Assembly: GCA_035636095.1 (NCBI GenBank)
Contig: DASPZU010000015.1
Span: forward strand, 1-64,000
Direction: 5' to 3'
Length of the DNA: 64,000 nt
Source: Gp7-AA10 sp035636095
GTDB taxonomy: Bacteria > Acidobacteriota > Thermoanaerobaculia > Gp7-AA8
Below the pieces are notes generated by a model. It saw only the letters and a program-made list of their open reading frames with translations. It did no database searches and was not told the origin of the DNA. Below, in pieces: positions 9,095 to 16,278 of this stretch. Within the stretch, counting starts at the first letter, position 1, and every line of letters starts with the position of its first letter. The position numbers were made by a program, and so were the translations under genes.

Positions 9095-10933
9095 TTATCG
9101 CCGGAAGCCGTAGCGCACGCCCACGCGCAGCGCGCGCGGCTGTCCGTTGGTGATCACGGGCGTGGCGGCGGTCTCGATGCGATTGTCGAGGATATTTTCG
9201 ATCGCGACGGTCGCGTCGAGCCGAGGCGCGAGGGGGTGCGCCGCCAGGAGATCGATCACGAAAAAGCGGCGCAGCGAAAACTGGTTGAGATCGTCGTCAA
9301 ACTGCATCGACGACCATCGCGCCTGGACGCCGGCCAGCGATCGATAGGAAAGCTGCAGCGTGGCCTGATTGCGTGGCACCTGCGGCGTTCGCGCGCCGGT
9401 CGAGAGCGTTGCGTCCGCGAGGAGATAACCGGCGCTGGCGTTCCATCCGTTGCGCCAGGTCCGTGAATACTCGATCTCCGCGCCCCGCGATCGGCTGCTT
9501 CCGAAATTCTGGCGCTGACGCGTGATGAGCGCCGGCGTCGTCGTCTGCGTGACATTCGTGATGGCGTCGGTGATGGTCATCGAGAAGAGCGTCAGGCGGA
9601 GCGGGCCGTTGCGCGCGCCGATCTCAAATCCCGACAATTGTTCCGGGCCGAGGGAACCGTTGGCCAGCGTCACGATATTGCCGACGCGGAACGAGCGATA
9701 CAGCTCGTTGAGCGTCGGCGCGCGGAAGGCACGATAGGCCGCGGCCGTGAAGGCCAGACGATCGGTTGCATGGACGAGAAGCGAAACGCGCGGCGACCAT
9801 GACCCATCGCTGCGCGCGCCCTTCGCATCGGAATTGCGCCAACTGTCGCCGCGGATCGCGGCGGTGAGGTTCGCGCGTGATCCGAAGTCGATGATGTCCT
9901 CGACATACAGCGCGCCTGTGCGCTGATGTCCGGCCGCGCGATTGGGTGGCTCCTCGTCCGTCCCCCCCACCGCCCGCCCTTCCAGGCCGGCGATCAGCGC
10001 CTGCGCTCTGCCGATCGGCATGCGCCACTGCGCCGACCCGCCCGCGCTGCGCGACGGCACGCGCTGATCGACGGTCAGCCGCTCGGTGGCGCGATTCGCG
10101 GCGATCGCTGAAAATGTTTGATGATAATTATTGATGTTTTCGTCGAGTCGGACGACCAGCGGCCCCCGATCGAAACCGGCGCCGATCTGGCGCAGCACGG
10201 TGTCGTTGATCTGCAGCGGCGTGCCGTTGTTACGCGATTCGGCATAGCGCGAGCCGCGAATGAAGAAGCCTTCGTGCCGCAACGTGCCGTCGAAATCGAG
10301 ATGTCGCGACGATGCCGCGCCATCGACCGTGCCACGCTGATCGCGATCGACCAGCACGTAGCCGTCGGTGGTCAGAAAATCGGCCGCGATATTGCCGTTC
10401 CAATCGCCGCGCGCGAAGGGCAGGAAAACCGACATGGTGGCGGTGCGCTGCGTGCCGGCGTCGGCTTCGACCACCATGTCGTTGCGACGGCGGATGAACT
10501 GCACCACGCCGCTCATGGCGCTGCTGCCGTAGACGTCGGAGGCTCCCCCCCGAAGCACTTCGATGCGGTCGAGCGACGCGCGCGGAATGCGTCCCCAGAA
10601 AATCCATCCGCCAAACGGATCGTTGATCGGGATGCCATCATCGAGCACCAGCGCCCGCGAGGTTCCGCTGCCGCCCAGACCTCGAAGCGAGGCGCCTTGT
10701 GAAGTCGGATTCGCGGTGCGGCTTCCGCTGCGACGAAACAGCGAGAAACCCGGGACCTGGCGCAGAGCATCGTCGACGGTCGGAGCTGCGCTCAACGCGA
10801 TCGCCTGTTGATCGAGAATCACGACGCTCGAGGGTGTGTCGGCCAGACGGGATTCGGTTCGCGTGGCCGTCACCGTAATCGAGTCCTGAGTCCTGAGTGC
10901 TGAGTCCTGGAGAAGCAGAAGCAGTAACAACAC
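9095..10933 (-). CDS. TonB-dependent outer-membrane receptor
   Basis: Outer-membrane gated channel for a metal chelate, cobalamin or similar ligand. A plug domain covers about residues 17-135 (ITVTATRTESRLADTPSSV as TonB-box-like start, then IPINDPFGGWIFWGRIPRAS and IEVLRGGASDVYGSSAMSG). It is followed by a 22-strand-type barrel ending LRVGVRYGFRR. The length of 612 aa is typical of BtuB-like receptors. The start is a GTG, 4 bp after the exporter stop, giving a poly-Leu export segment. The segment between this and the TonB box (QDSALRTQDS) is encoded by four tandem heptamers, which is unusual. Confidence 0.87.
   Translation of the reverse strand: MLLLLLLLQDSALRTQDSITVTATRTESRLADTPSSVVILDQQAIALSAAPTVDDALRQVPGFSLFRRSGSRTANPTSQGASLRGLGGSGTSRALVLDDGIPINDPFGGWIFWGRIPRASLDRIEVLRGGASDVYGSSAMSGVVQFIRRRNDMVVEADAGTQRTATMSVFLPFARGDWNGNIAADFLTTDGYVLVDRDQRGTVDGAASSRHLDFDGTLRHEGFFIRGSRYAESRNNGTPLQINDTVLRQIGAGFDRGPLVVRLDENINNYHQTFSAIAANRATERLTVDQRVPSRSAGGSAQWRMPIGRAQALIAGLEGRAVGGTDEEPPNRAAGHQRTGALYVEDIIDFGSRANLTAAIRGDSWRNSDAKGARSDGSWSPRVSLLVHATDRLAFTAAAYRAFRAPTLNELYRSFRVGNIVTLANGSLGPEQLSGFEIGARNGPLRLTLFSMTITDAITNVTQTTTPALITRQRQNFGSSRSRGAEIEYSRTWRNGWNASAGYLLADATLSTGARTPQVPRNQATLQLSYRSLAGVQARWSSMQFDDDLNQFSLRRFFVIDLLAAHPLAPRLDATVAIENILDNRIETAATPVITNGQPRALRVGVRYGFRR
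10881..10908. repeat. Four tandem heptamers (GAGTCCT) inside the receptor gene
   Basis: Units are GAGTCCT, GAGTCCT, GAGTGCT, GAGTCCT without spacers. They are read in frame on the minus strand as part of the receptor N-terminus. The same word forms the arms of the hairpin at 47745-47812. Confidence 0.9.
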
Positions 10934-10937
10934 AGGA

Positions 10938-12548
10938 TTACTCTTGCCTCGGCCGCAACGGAAGAAAACTCGAGACGCCCAGGCCTAACAAGGCGAAGAA
11001 GGCGCCAACCAGGAACGCGCGCTGGATGCCGGCGGTTGTCGCGAGTCGTCGCTGCGCCATCATCTCTGTGCGAATCGGCGGTGGTAGCGCGTCGAAGATC
11101 CCGCTCTCGCCGAGTGCCAGGCTGGTCGCCTGCGCGCCCAGCATGCTCATGATCTGTCCCTTTGATTGCGGCGGAATGGTGTTGCTCTGCTCGACCGCCC
11201 CATCCAGTCGAACCAGAATCGTCGAAATCAAAATGGCGCCGATGACCGCCGCCCCCAGCGACAAGCCGATCTGCCGGAAGGTATTGGTCACGCCGGAAGC
11301 CTCACCTGCCTCGCGTAGCGGTACGGCGGAAAGCGTCAGATTGTTGATTTGCGAGAGGACCAGGCCGAGTCCGATCCCGTACAGCGAGAGGCCCGGAATC
11401 AACCACATCAGGTTCATATCGATGCGGATCGTCAATCGCAGCATGATGATCGCGAGTACGTTGAGGATCAAACCTGTCTGCACCAGACGCTTGTGCGCGA
11501 TGCGTTTCGTCAGGGCGGCGGCCGCCGGCGACACGATCAGCAGCATCAGCGACATGGGCAGGAGGGTCAGGCCGGTGTGGAAGGCGTCGAGCCTTTTGAC
11601 CGACTGCAAGAACACCGGCAGCGTGAAGATCACGCCGTTCTGCGCCAGCATCAGCACGCCCACAACGCTGGCGCCGGACACGAACTGACGATTGCTGAAA
11701 AGCCGCATGGAAACGATGGGCGTCCCTCCCCGGTCCTCGAGTCGCCACTCCCACATCGCGAAGAAAGTGAGGATGACGGCGCCGATGGCGACCGCGATCG
11801 GCGCGATCGAGATCGAGTCGGGCTGCCAGAGCGGAAAAGATTTTCGCGCCCGCAGCCAGCCGTAGCTCTCCGACTCGATGATGCCGAAGACCACGAAAAA
11901 AAGTCCGGCCGCCGAGAGCAGCACGCCCATCCAGTCGATGTCTTTCCCCGATCGCTCCTGCACGTCTTCGATGATCATCGATCCGACCAGCAGGAGCGCG
12001 ACCACGAATAGATTGATCCGGAAACCCCAGCGCCAGCTGTAATGCGTGGTGAGGAAGCCGCCCACGATCGGGCCGATGGCCGAGGCGGCAGCGGCCACTC
12101 CGCCCCAAACGCCGAAAGCGATGGCGCGATCGTGGCCGCGATATTTCGAGACCAGCAGCGAGGCCGTGGCCGGCATCATCAGCGCTGCGCCGATGCCCTC
12201 GATGATCGACTCGCCCATCAGAAGTACCGGCACGGAATTGCTGATCGATGCCAGGAACGAGCCGATCGCGAAAATCAGCGCGCCGCCCATGAACATGCGC
12301 TTGCGGCCAAAGAGATCGCCCATCCGCCCGCCCGTCACGGTGAGCGCGGCCAGCATCAGCGAATACGACGAGATCACCCATTGCAGACTCTGTAAGTTGG
12401 TGTGCAGCTCGCGGATCAGAGTCGAGAGCGACACGTTCAGCAGCGTCGAGTCGATGATGATGATCGCCAGCGCGAGCGAGAGCACGCCCAGTGGCGCCCA
12501 CTTGCGGATGCCGCTCTCGGGAGCCTGTGCCACCGTGCGGGCGGACAT
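10938..12548 (-). CDS. DHA2-family MFS multidrug exporter (EmrB/QacA type)
   Basis: Proton-driven efflux pump of the inner membrane with about 14 predicted helices. Family signatures are visible: WVISSYSLMLAALTVTGGRM followed by GDLFGRKRMF (motif A) and GIGAALMMPATASLL (motif C region). A long hydrophilic segment near residues 240-280 follows helix 8. The ATG at 12548 is preferred over an in-frame TTG at 12566. The TonB receptor gene follows after 4 bp, so export and receptor may share a transcript. It is divergent from the flavoprotein gene at 12609. Confidence 0.88.
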   Translation of the reverse strand: MSARTVAQAPESGIRKWAPLGVLSLALAIIIIDSTLLNVSLSTLIRELHTNLQSLQWVISSYSLMLAALTVTGGRMGDLFGRKRMFMGGALIFAIGSFLASISNSVPVLLMGESIIEGIGAALMMPATASLLVSKYRGHDRAIAFGVWGGVAAAASAIGPIVGGFLTTHYSWRWGFRINLFVVALLLVGSMIIEDVQERSGKDIDWMGVLLSAAGLFFVVFGIIESESYGWLRARKSFPLWQPDSISIAPIAVAIGAVILTFFAMWEWRLEDRGGTPIVSMRLFSNRQFVSGASVVGVLMLAQNGVIFTLPVFLQSVKRLDAFHTGLTLLPMSLMLLIVSPAAAALTKRIAHKRLVQTGLILNVLAIIMLRLTIRIDMNLMWLIPGLSLYGIGLGLVLSQINNLTLSAVPLREAGEASGVTNTFRQIGLSLGAAVIGAILISTILVRLDGAVEQSNTIPPQSKGQIMSMLGAQATSLALGESGIFDALPPPIRTEMMAQRRLATTAGIQRAFLVGAFFALLGLGVSSFLPLRPRQE

Positions 12549-12561
12549 TTCTTGCGAGGCG

Positions 12562-12589
12562 TTCAATTTGGCCGCCAGTGCGGTATACT
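12562..12589 (+). promoter_or_regulatory. Possible promoter for the flavoprotein gene
   Basis: TATACT at 12584-12589 is a good -10 match. TTCAAT at 12562-12567 is a weak -35, 16 bp upstream. The ATG follows 20 bp after the -10. Confidence 0.35.
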
Positions 12590-12608
12590 TTGTGCAATAA
12601 AGTACTTC

Positions 12609-13745
12609 ATGCGAAATGAATACGACATCGCCGTCGTCGGCGCCGGCCTGGCCGGCCTGCAGGTCGCGCGGCTCCTCGGCGCGCGCGGCTTGCGCGTGCT
12701 GCTGCTCGACCGAAAAACCTCGCTGGCGGCACCGGTCTACACCACTGGCATCTTCGTCCGCAAGACGTGGGAAGACTTTCCCCTCCCCGCCGAACAGCTA
12801 ACAACGCCGATCCGCGATGTCTTTCTCTACTCGCCTTCCGCTCGCCGCATCCATCTGGCCGCCGCCGAGGACGAATTTCGAATCGGGCGCATGCAGTGGA
12901 TCTATCTCTCCATGCTCGAGGGATGCAGCCGCGCCGGCGTGCGCTGGCTGCCGGGATCGCGCGTCGTGCACTGCGCTCCAGGAAACATCGCAGTGCTTCG
13001 AAGCAATAAGACCGAAAACTTCAAGGTCCGCTTCGTCATCGGGGCCGACGGCGCGCGATCGATCGTCGCGCAGCAGCTTGGACTCGACCGGAATTCTGAT
13101 TTTCTCGTGGGCCTGGAAGTCATTGCGGCGTCGCGATGCCAGCCGTCGCTGCACTGTTTTCTCGATCCGCGCATTGCGCCGGGATACCTCGCCTGGGTCG
13201 CCTCTGATGGTGAGACGGCGCACGTCGGAGTCGCCGGCTATCCGCGGCGCTTCAATCCCGCTTTGGCGCTCGACGCGTTTCGCTTGCGCGTGAAGCACCT
13301 CGCCGGCAGCCGCGTCATCGAGCGGCGCGGCGGAATGATTCCAGTCAACGGCATCCTGCGCAGGATCGGTTGCAGTCGCGGACTCCTGGTCGGCGACGCA
13401 GCCGGAGCAGTCTCCCCGCTCACCGCGGGCGGTCTGGACGCCGCCATGCGGCTTTCGACATTTGCTGCCGAAGTGACCGCAGCCTACCTTGCGCGCGAGG
13501 ATCCTGCGATCCTTCGCGAATACGACGGCGCGCGCTTTCAGGCACGCTTTGTGGCGCGACGCTGGATGCGTTCGATGCTGAGCGTTTGCACGCATCCGGC
13601 GGTCATGGAAGCCGTGTTCACCGCGATGCGAACGCCGGCGCTGCTCGCGCTGGCGCGACACATTTTCTTCAGCCGCGGATCATTCCCCGAGCTGTCGAGC
13701 GATCACTTGTTGTTCGCGCGAAACCACTCCGCGAACGCCGGCTGA
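12609..13745 (+). CDS. FAD-dependent oxidoreductase, geranylgeranyl-reductase-like
   Basis: A 378-aa flavoprotein of the para-hydroxybenzoate hydroxylase fold. The dinucleotide-binding motif is at the N-terminus (VVGAGLAGLQVARLLGARG, then acidic end LLLD). Further signatures are FVIGADGARS at about residue 142 and GLLVGDAAGAVSPLTAGGLD at about residue 258, which matches the GD-containing FAD site of the geranylgeranyl reductase/halogenase superfamily. The substrate is unknown; reduction of isoprenoid chains is typical for the nearest relatives. The ATG at 12609 places the Rossmann motif at residue 8. The 3' end overlaps the convergent ankyrin gene by 43 bp. Confidence 0.82.
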   Translation: MRNEYDIAVVGAGLAGLQVARLLGARGLRVLLLDRKTSLAAPVYTTGIFVRKTWEDFPLPAEQLTTPIRDVFLYSPSARRIHLAAAEDEFRIGRMQWIYLSMLEGCSRAGVRWLPGSRVVHCAPGNIAVLRSNKTENFKVRFVIGADGARSIVAQQLGLDRNSDFLVGLEVIAASRCQPSLHCFLDPRIAPGYLAWVASDGETAHVGVAGYPRRFNPALALDAFRLRVKHLAGSRVIERRGGMIPVNGILRRIGCSRGLLVGDAAGAVSPLTAGGLDAAMRLSTFAAEVTAAYLAREDPAILREYDGARFQARFVARRWMRSMLSVCTHPAVMEAVFTAMRTPALLALARHIFFSRGSFPELSSDHLLFARNHSANAG

Positions 13746-14359
13746 TTGTGTTTCTGTGCCACCTCGGCGGCATCCTTGCCGTCGTCGGTCCGCGCCTTCG
13801 AATCGGCGCCGTGGTCGAGAAGAAGCTTCGCCATCTTGACGTCGCCGTGCGCCGCCGCGCCGTGCAAAGCCGTGAATCCCGACTCCTGTCGCGCGTTCGG
13901 ATTCGCGCCGCGTTCCAGCAGCAACTTCATGGTGTCGAAATCGCCGACCGTCACCGCGGCGTGCACCGGCGCTACACGCTGTGGATTCTTCGCGGCCGCG
14001 TTGACGTCCGCGCCGCGCTTGATCAGTTCCCTGGCGAGCTCGGGATGCCGGAAAAAAATTGGCAACCCGGCAACCGGGTAACCGTCGTCGCTATACGAGT
14101 GCAAAAGCGAGGGATCACGGTCGAGCAGCTCCATCGCTCTTTTTCGATCGCCGACGGCGCAGGACTCGGCAAACGTCAGCTTCGCACCGCGGTCCGTAAA
14201 TAGTTGTGCAATCTCGGGATGTTGGTGATAAACCGCCAGCAGAATCGCCGAGACATTGCCCGATTTCGTCTCCAGGAGCGCGCGGTCTTCGTCGAGCAGC
14301 GCCGCGACGCGCTTAGCGTCCCCCTTTTGGATCGCTTCGATCAATTCATTTGTCTTCAT
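13703..14359 (-). CDS. Ankyrin-repeat protein
   Basis: A 218-aa soluble protein made almost entirely of ankyrin repeats. Helix-turn-helix units are recognisable as NVSAILLAVYHQHPEIAQLF, RVAPVHAAVTVGDFDTMKLL and FTALHGAAAHGDVKMAKLLL, each followed by a D/ERGA(N/D) turn. No signal peptide is present, so it is probably cytoplasmic and mediates protein binding. The ATG at 14359 (MKTNELIEAIQKGD) begins exactly at the first repeat; an upstream in-frame ATG at 14446 would add an Arg-rich, unlikely leader. The last 43 bp overlap the flavoprotein gene tail-to-tail. Confidence 0.88.
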   Translation of the reverse strand: MKTNELIEAIQKGDAKRVAALLDEDRALLETKSGNVSAILLAVYHQHPEIAQLFTDRGAKLTFAESCAVGDRKRAMELLDRDPSLLHSYSDDGYPVAGLPIFFRHPELARELIKRGADVNAAAKNPQRVAPVHAAVTVGDFDTMKLLLERGANPNARQESGFTALHGAAAHGDVKMAKLLLDHGADSKARTDDGKDAAEVAQKHNQPAFAEWFRANNK

Positions 14360-14416
14360 ACGGTTCCCATCGTAGGCCCCGCCGGCGGCCTTCGCTTCTC
14401 GAAACGTGCGAATTCT

Positions 14417-14468
14417 ACCGACAGGAGAGAAATGCCGTCTCGGCACTCTTCTTGATCACACTGTCGGT
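14417..14468. promoter_or_regulatory. Nested inverted repeats upstream of the small Cys-rich gene
   Basis: Outer arms ACCGACAG (14417-14424) and CTGTCGGT (14461-14468) enclose a small TGCCG-TCT-CGGCA hairpin (14433-14445). The outer arm ends 2 bp before the ATG at 14471. It could be an operator or an mRNA structure that covers the start. Confidence 0.3.
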
Positions 14469-14470
14469 GG

Positions 14471-14653
14471 ATGAAGACGAGCGGCACGAAACGCTGTGAG
14501 TTCTGCGGTCACTCTTTGGCGGCCCACGTCGACCGCGTTCAGTGTGCGCTCTGCTCTTGTCGCTCCGAGGCGCAAAACTTTGTGCAGCAATCGTTCGCGT
14601 TTCGCGATACGCTTATTGTGAGCAGATCGAGAACCACTGCTCGAAAGCGGTAA
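14471..14653 (+). CDS. Small Cys-rich (zinc-ribbon-like) protein, tentative
   Basis: A 60-aa open frame beginning MKTSGTKRCEFCGHSLAAHV, then CALCSC. Two CxxC pairs about 18 residues apart look like a zinc ribbon. After residue 33 the sequence is basic and low in structure. No clear ribosome binding site is visible. Residues after the second knuckle could be out of frame; I see no continuation in other frames. This is a weak call. Confidence 0.35.
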   Translation: MKTSGTKRCEFCGHSLAAHVDRVQCALCSCRSEAQNFVQQSFAFRDTLIVSRSRTTARKR

Positions 14654-14700
14654 CTCATCGGCAGGATTACTTCACCTTCAACCCTCGTTGTGAGTTTCGT

Positions 14701-14922
14701 ATGAACGATAAGGTCAGCACGCGGCCCCCCAAAATGATCGCGGTGTCGGAGCGCAATCTTCAGAACGCAGCCATCCGACTGCTGCCGAAACACAACCGGC
14801 TGGTGACGCCGGAGGTGGATTACCTGCGCCGCGTCCTTGGGGAGAAGGCCACGCAGAGCGAGATCGACGAAAAGGTGCTGGCCGTCCGCAAGCTGCCATG
14901 GTCTGAAATCGTCCGCGAGTAA
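14701..14922 (+). CDS. Hypothetical 73-aa protein
   Basis: A small soluble protein, MNDKVSTRPPKMIAVSERNL followed by two probable helices and ending RKLPWSEIVRE. I do not recognise the family. The internal ATG at 14701 is preferred over a start at 14542, because the extra leader would overlap the Cys-rich frame and has no protein-like character. The gene ends 14 bp before the amine oxidase start on the same strand, so the two are probably co-transcribed. Confidence 0.55.
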   Translation: MNDKVSTRPPKMIAVSERNLQNAAIRLLPKHNRLVTPEVDYLRRVLGEKATQSEIDEKVLAVRKLPWSEIVRE

Positions 14923-14936
14923 CCCCTCGTCATGCG

Positions 14937-16244
14937 TTGAGTAACCGATTCGACGTCATCGTCATCGGTGCCGGGGCCGCAGGACTTGCCGCCGCGCGCG
15001 ATCTCTCCGGTGCAGGCAAAAAAGTCTGTGTTCTGGAGGGCCGCGATCGCATCGGCGGCCGCATCTGGACCCTTCACAGTGCCGATCTGGCGCTTCCGAT
15101 CGAGCTGGGAGCGGAGTTCATCCACGGCGAGGCCGAGGCGACATTCGCCATCGTCGAATCGGCCGCCCTCCTCGCCTATCAGCTTCCCGACACGCACTGG
15201 TGGTCGTCGCGCGGCCGATGGCGTCTGAACAACGATTTCTGGGAAAAGATGAACGCGATTCGTTCACGAATTCCGGCGGGGGCGCACGACATCTCCTTCG
15301 CGGAATTCCTGAGGCGGCAACGGAAGTTGGCGCCGCATCTCAAGCAGATGGCGCGAAGTTTCGCGGAGGGCTTCAACGCCGCGCATGCCGATCGCATCAG
15401 CGCGGCATCGCTACGCAGCTCGGACGAAGACGAGGACGATCCGAACAAACAATTCCGAATCGCGAACGGCTACGACGCGCTGATCGAGTGGTTGCGCGCC
15501 GGCCTCGATCCCGAACGCTCGCAGCTTCACCTGGGCAGCGAGGTCACCGAGGTCTCGTGGTCGCGCGACGCGGTCGAGGTTCAGACCGCGCGTGGACAGA
15601 CATTTCGCGCAAAGGCGGCGGTCATCACGATTCCGATCGGTGTCTGGAAAGCGACCGCCATCCGATTCGATCCCGTGCTGCGCGACAAGCGCAAAGCGAT
15701 CGCGAAACTCGAAGTCGGCCACGTCGTGAAGATCATTTTCCGTTTCCGCAAGCGATTCTGGGACGAGCCCGATTTCGTCAAGCGGCGGGCGAAGACAAAG
15801 AATTGGCAAGAAGGGATGCCGCTCAATTTCCTGCAGACCGCCGATCGATTCATTCCGACGTGGTGGACGACCGCCCCCGTTCGCGCGCCCCTGCTCACCG
15901 GCTGGGCGGGCGGACACGCCGCTGACACGCTGCTCGCTGAAGGTTCAGAGTCGATGGTCGATCGCGCCCTCGACTCGCTCGCGACCGCGTTCGCGATCAA
16001 GCGGCGCGAAATCGACACCTTGTTCGATTCCTCCCACACCCACGACTGGCAATCGGATCGATTCAGCCGCGGGGCGTATAGTTATCCGGGCGTCGGCGGT
16101 CAAAAGGCGCACGATTCCCTCGCCAAGCCGATCGCCGGGACGCTATTCTTTGCCGGGGAAGCGACAACCGCTAAGGAGACTGGGACCGTCGCGGGAGCGA
16201 TCTCAACCGGAAAACATGTTGCAAAGCAGATTCTCTCGACCTAA
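14937..16244 (+). CDS. Flavin-containing amine oxidase
   Basis: A 435-aa FAD enzyme of the monoamine/polyamine oxidase family that oxidises an amine to an aldehyde with H2O2 release. The N-terminal Rossmann motif is VIVIGAGAAGLAAARDLSGA, followed by the family-typical GRDRIGGRI and LGAEFIHG. The C-terminal FAD contact is LFFAGEATTAKETGTVAGAI. No signal peptide is present. The start is TTG at 14937; an ATG five bases upstream is out of frame. The closest functional class (tyramine, polyamine or tryptophan-type) cannot be settled from sequence. Confidence 0.88.
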   Translation: MSNRFDVIVIGAGAAGLAAARDLSGAGKKVCVLEGRDRIGGRIWTLHSADLALPIELGAEFIHGEAEATFAIVESAALLAYQLPDTHWWSSRGRWRLNNDFWEKMNAIRSRIPAGAHDISFAEFLRRQRKLAPHLKQMARSFAEGFNAAHADRISAASLRSSDEDEDDPNKQFRIANGYDALIEWLRAGLDPERSQLHLGSEVTEVSWSRDAVEVQTARGQTFRAKAAVITIPIGVWKATAIRFDPVLRDKRKAIAKLEVGHVVKIIFRFRKRFWDEPDFVKRRAKTKNWQEGMPLNFLQTADRFIPTWWTTAPVRAPLLTGWAGGHAADTLLAEGSESMVDRALDSLATAFAIKRREIDTLFDSSHTHDWQSDRFSRGAYSYPGVGGQKAHDSLAKPIAGTLFFAGEATTAKETGTVAGAISTGKHVAKQILST

Positions 16245-16278
16245 TATGCTGTGACGGCATATCAAATAAGGAGGCTGC

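Noticed and set aside
10110..10139. AT-rich patch in the TonB receptor gene as another rare-codon island
   Set aside because: It encodes ENINNYHQTFS, whose Asn/Tyr/Gln content by itself forces low GC.
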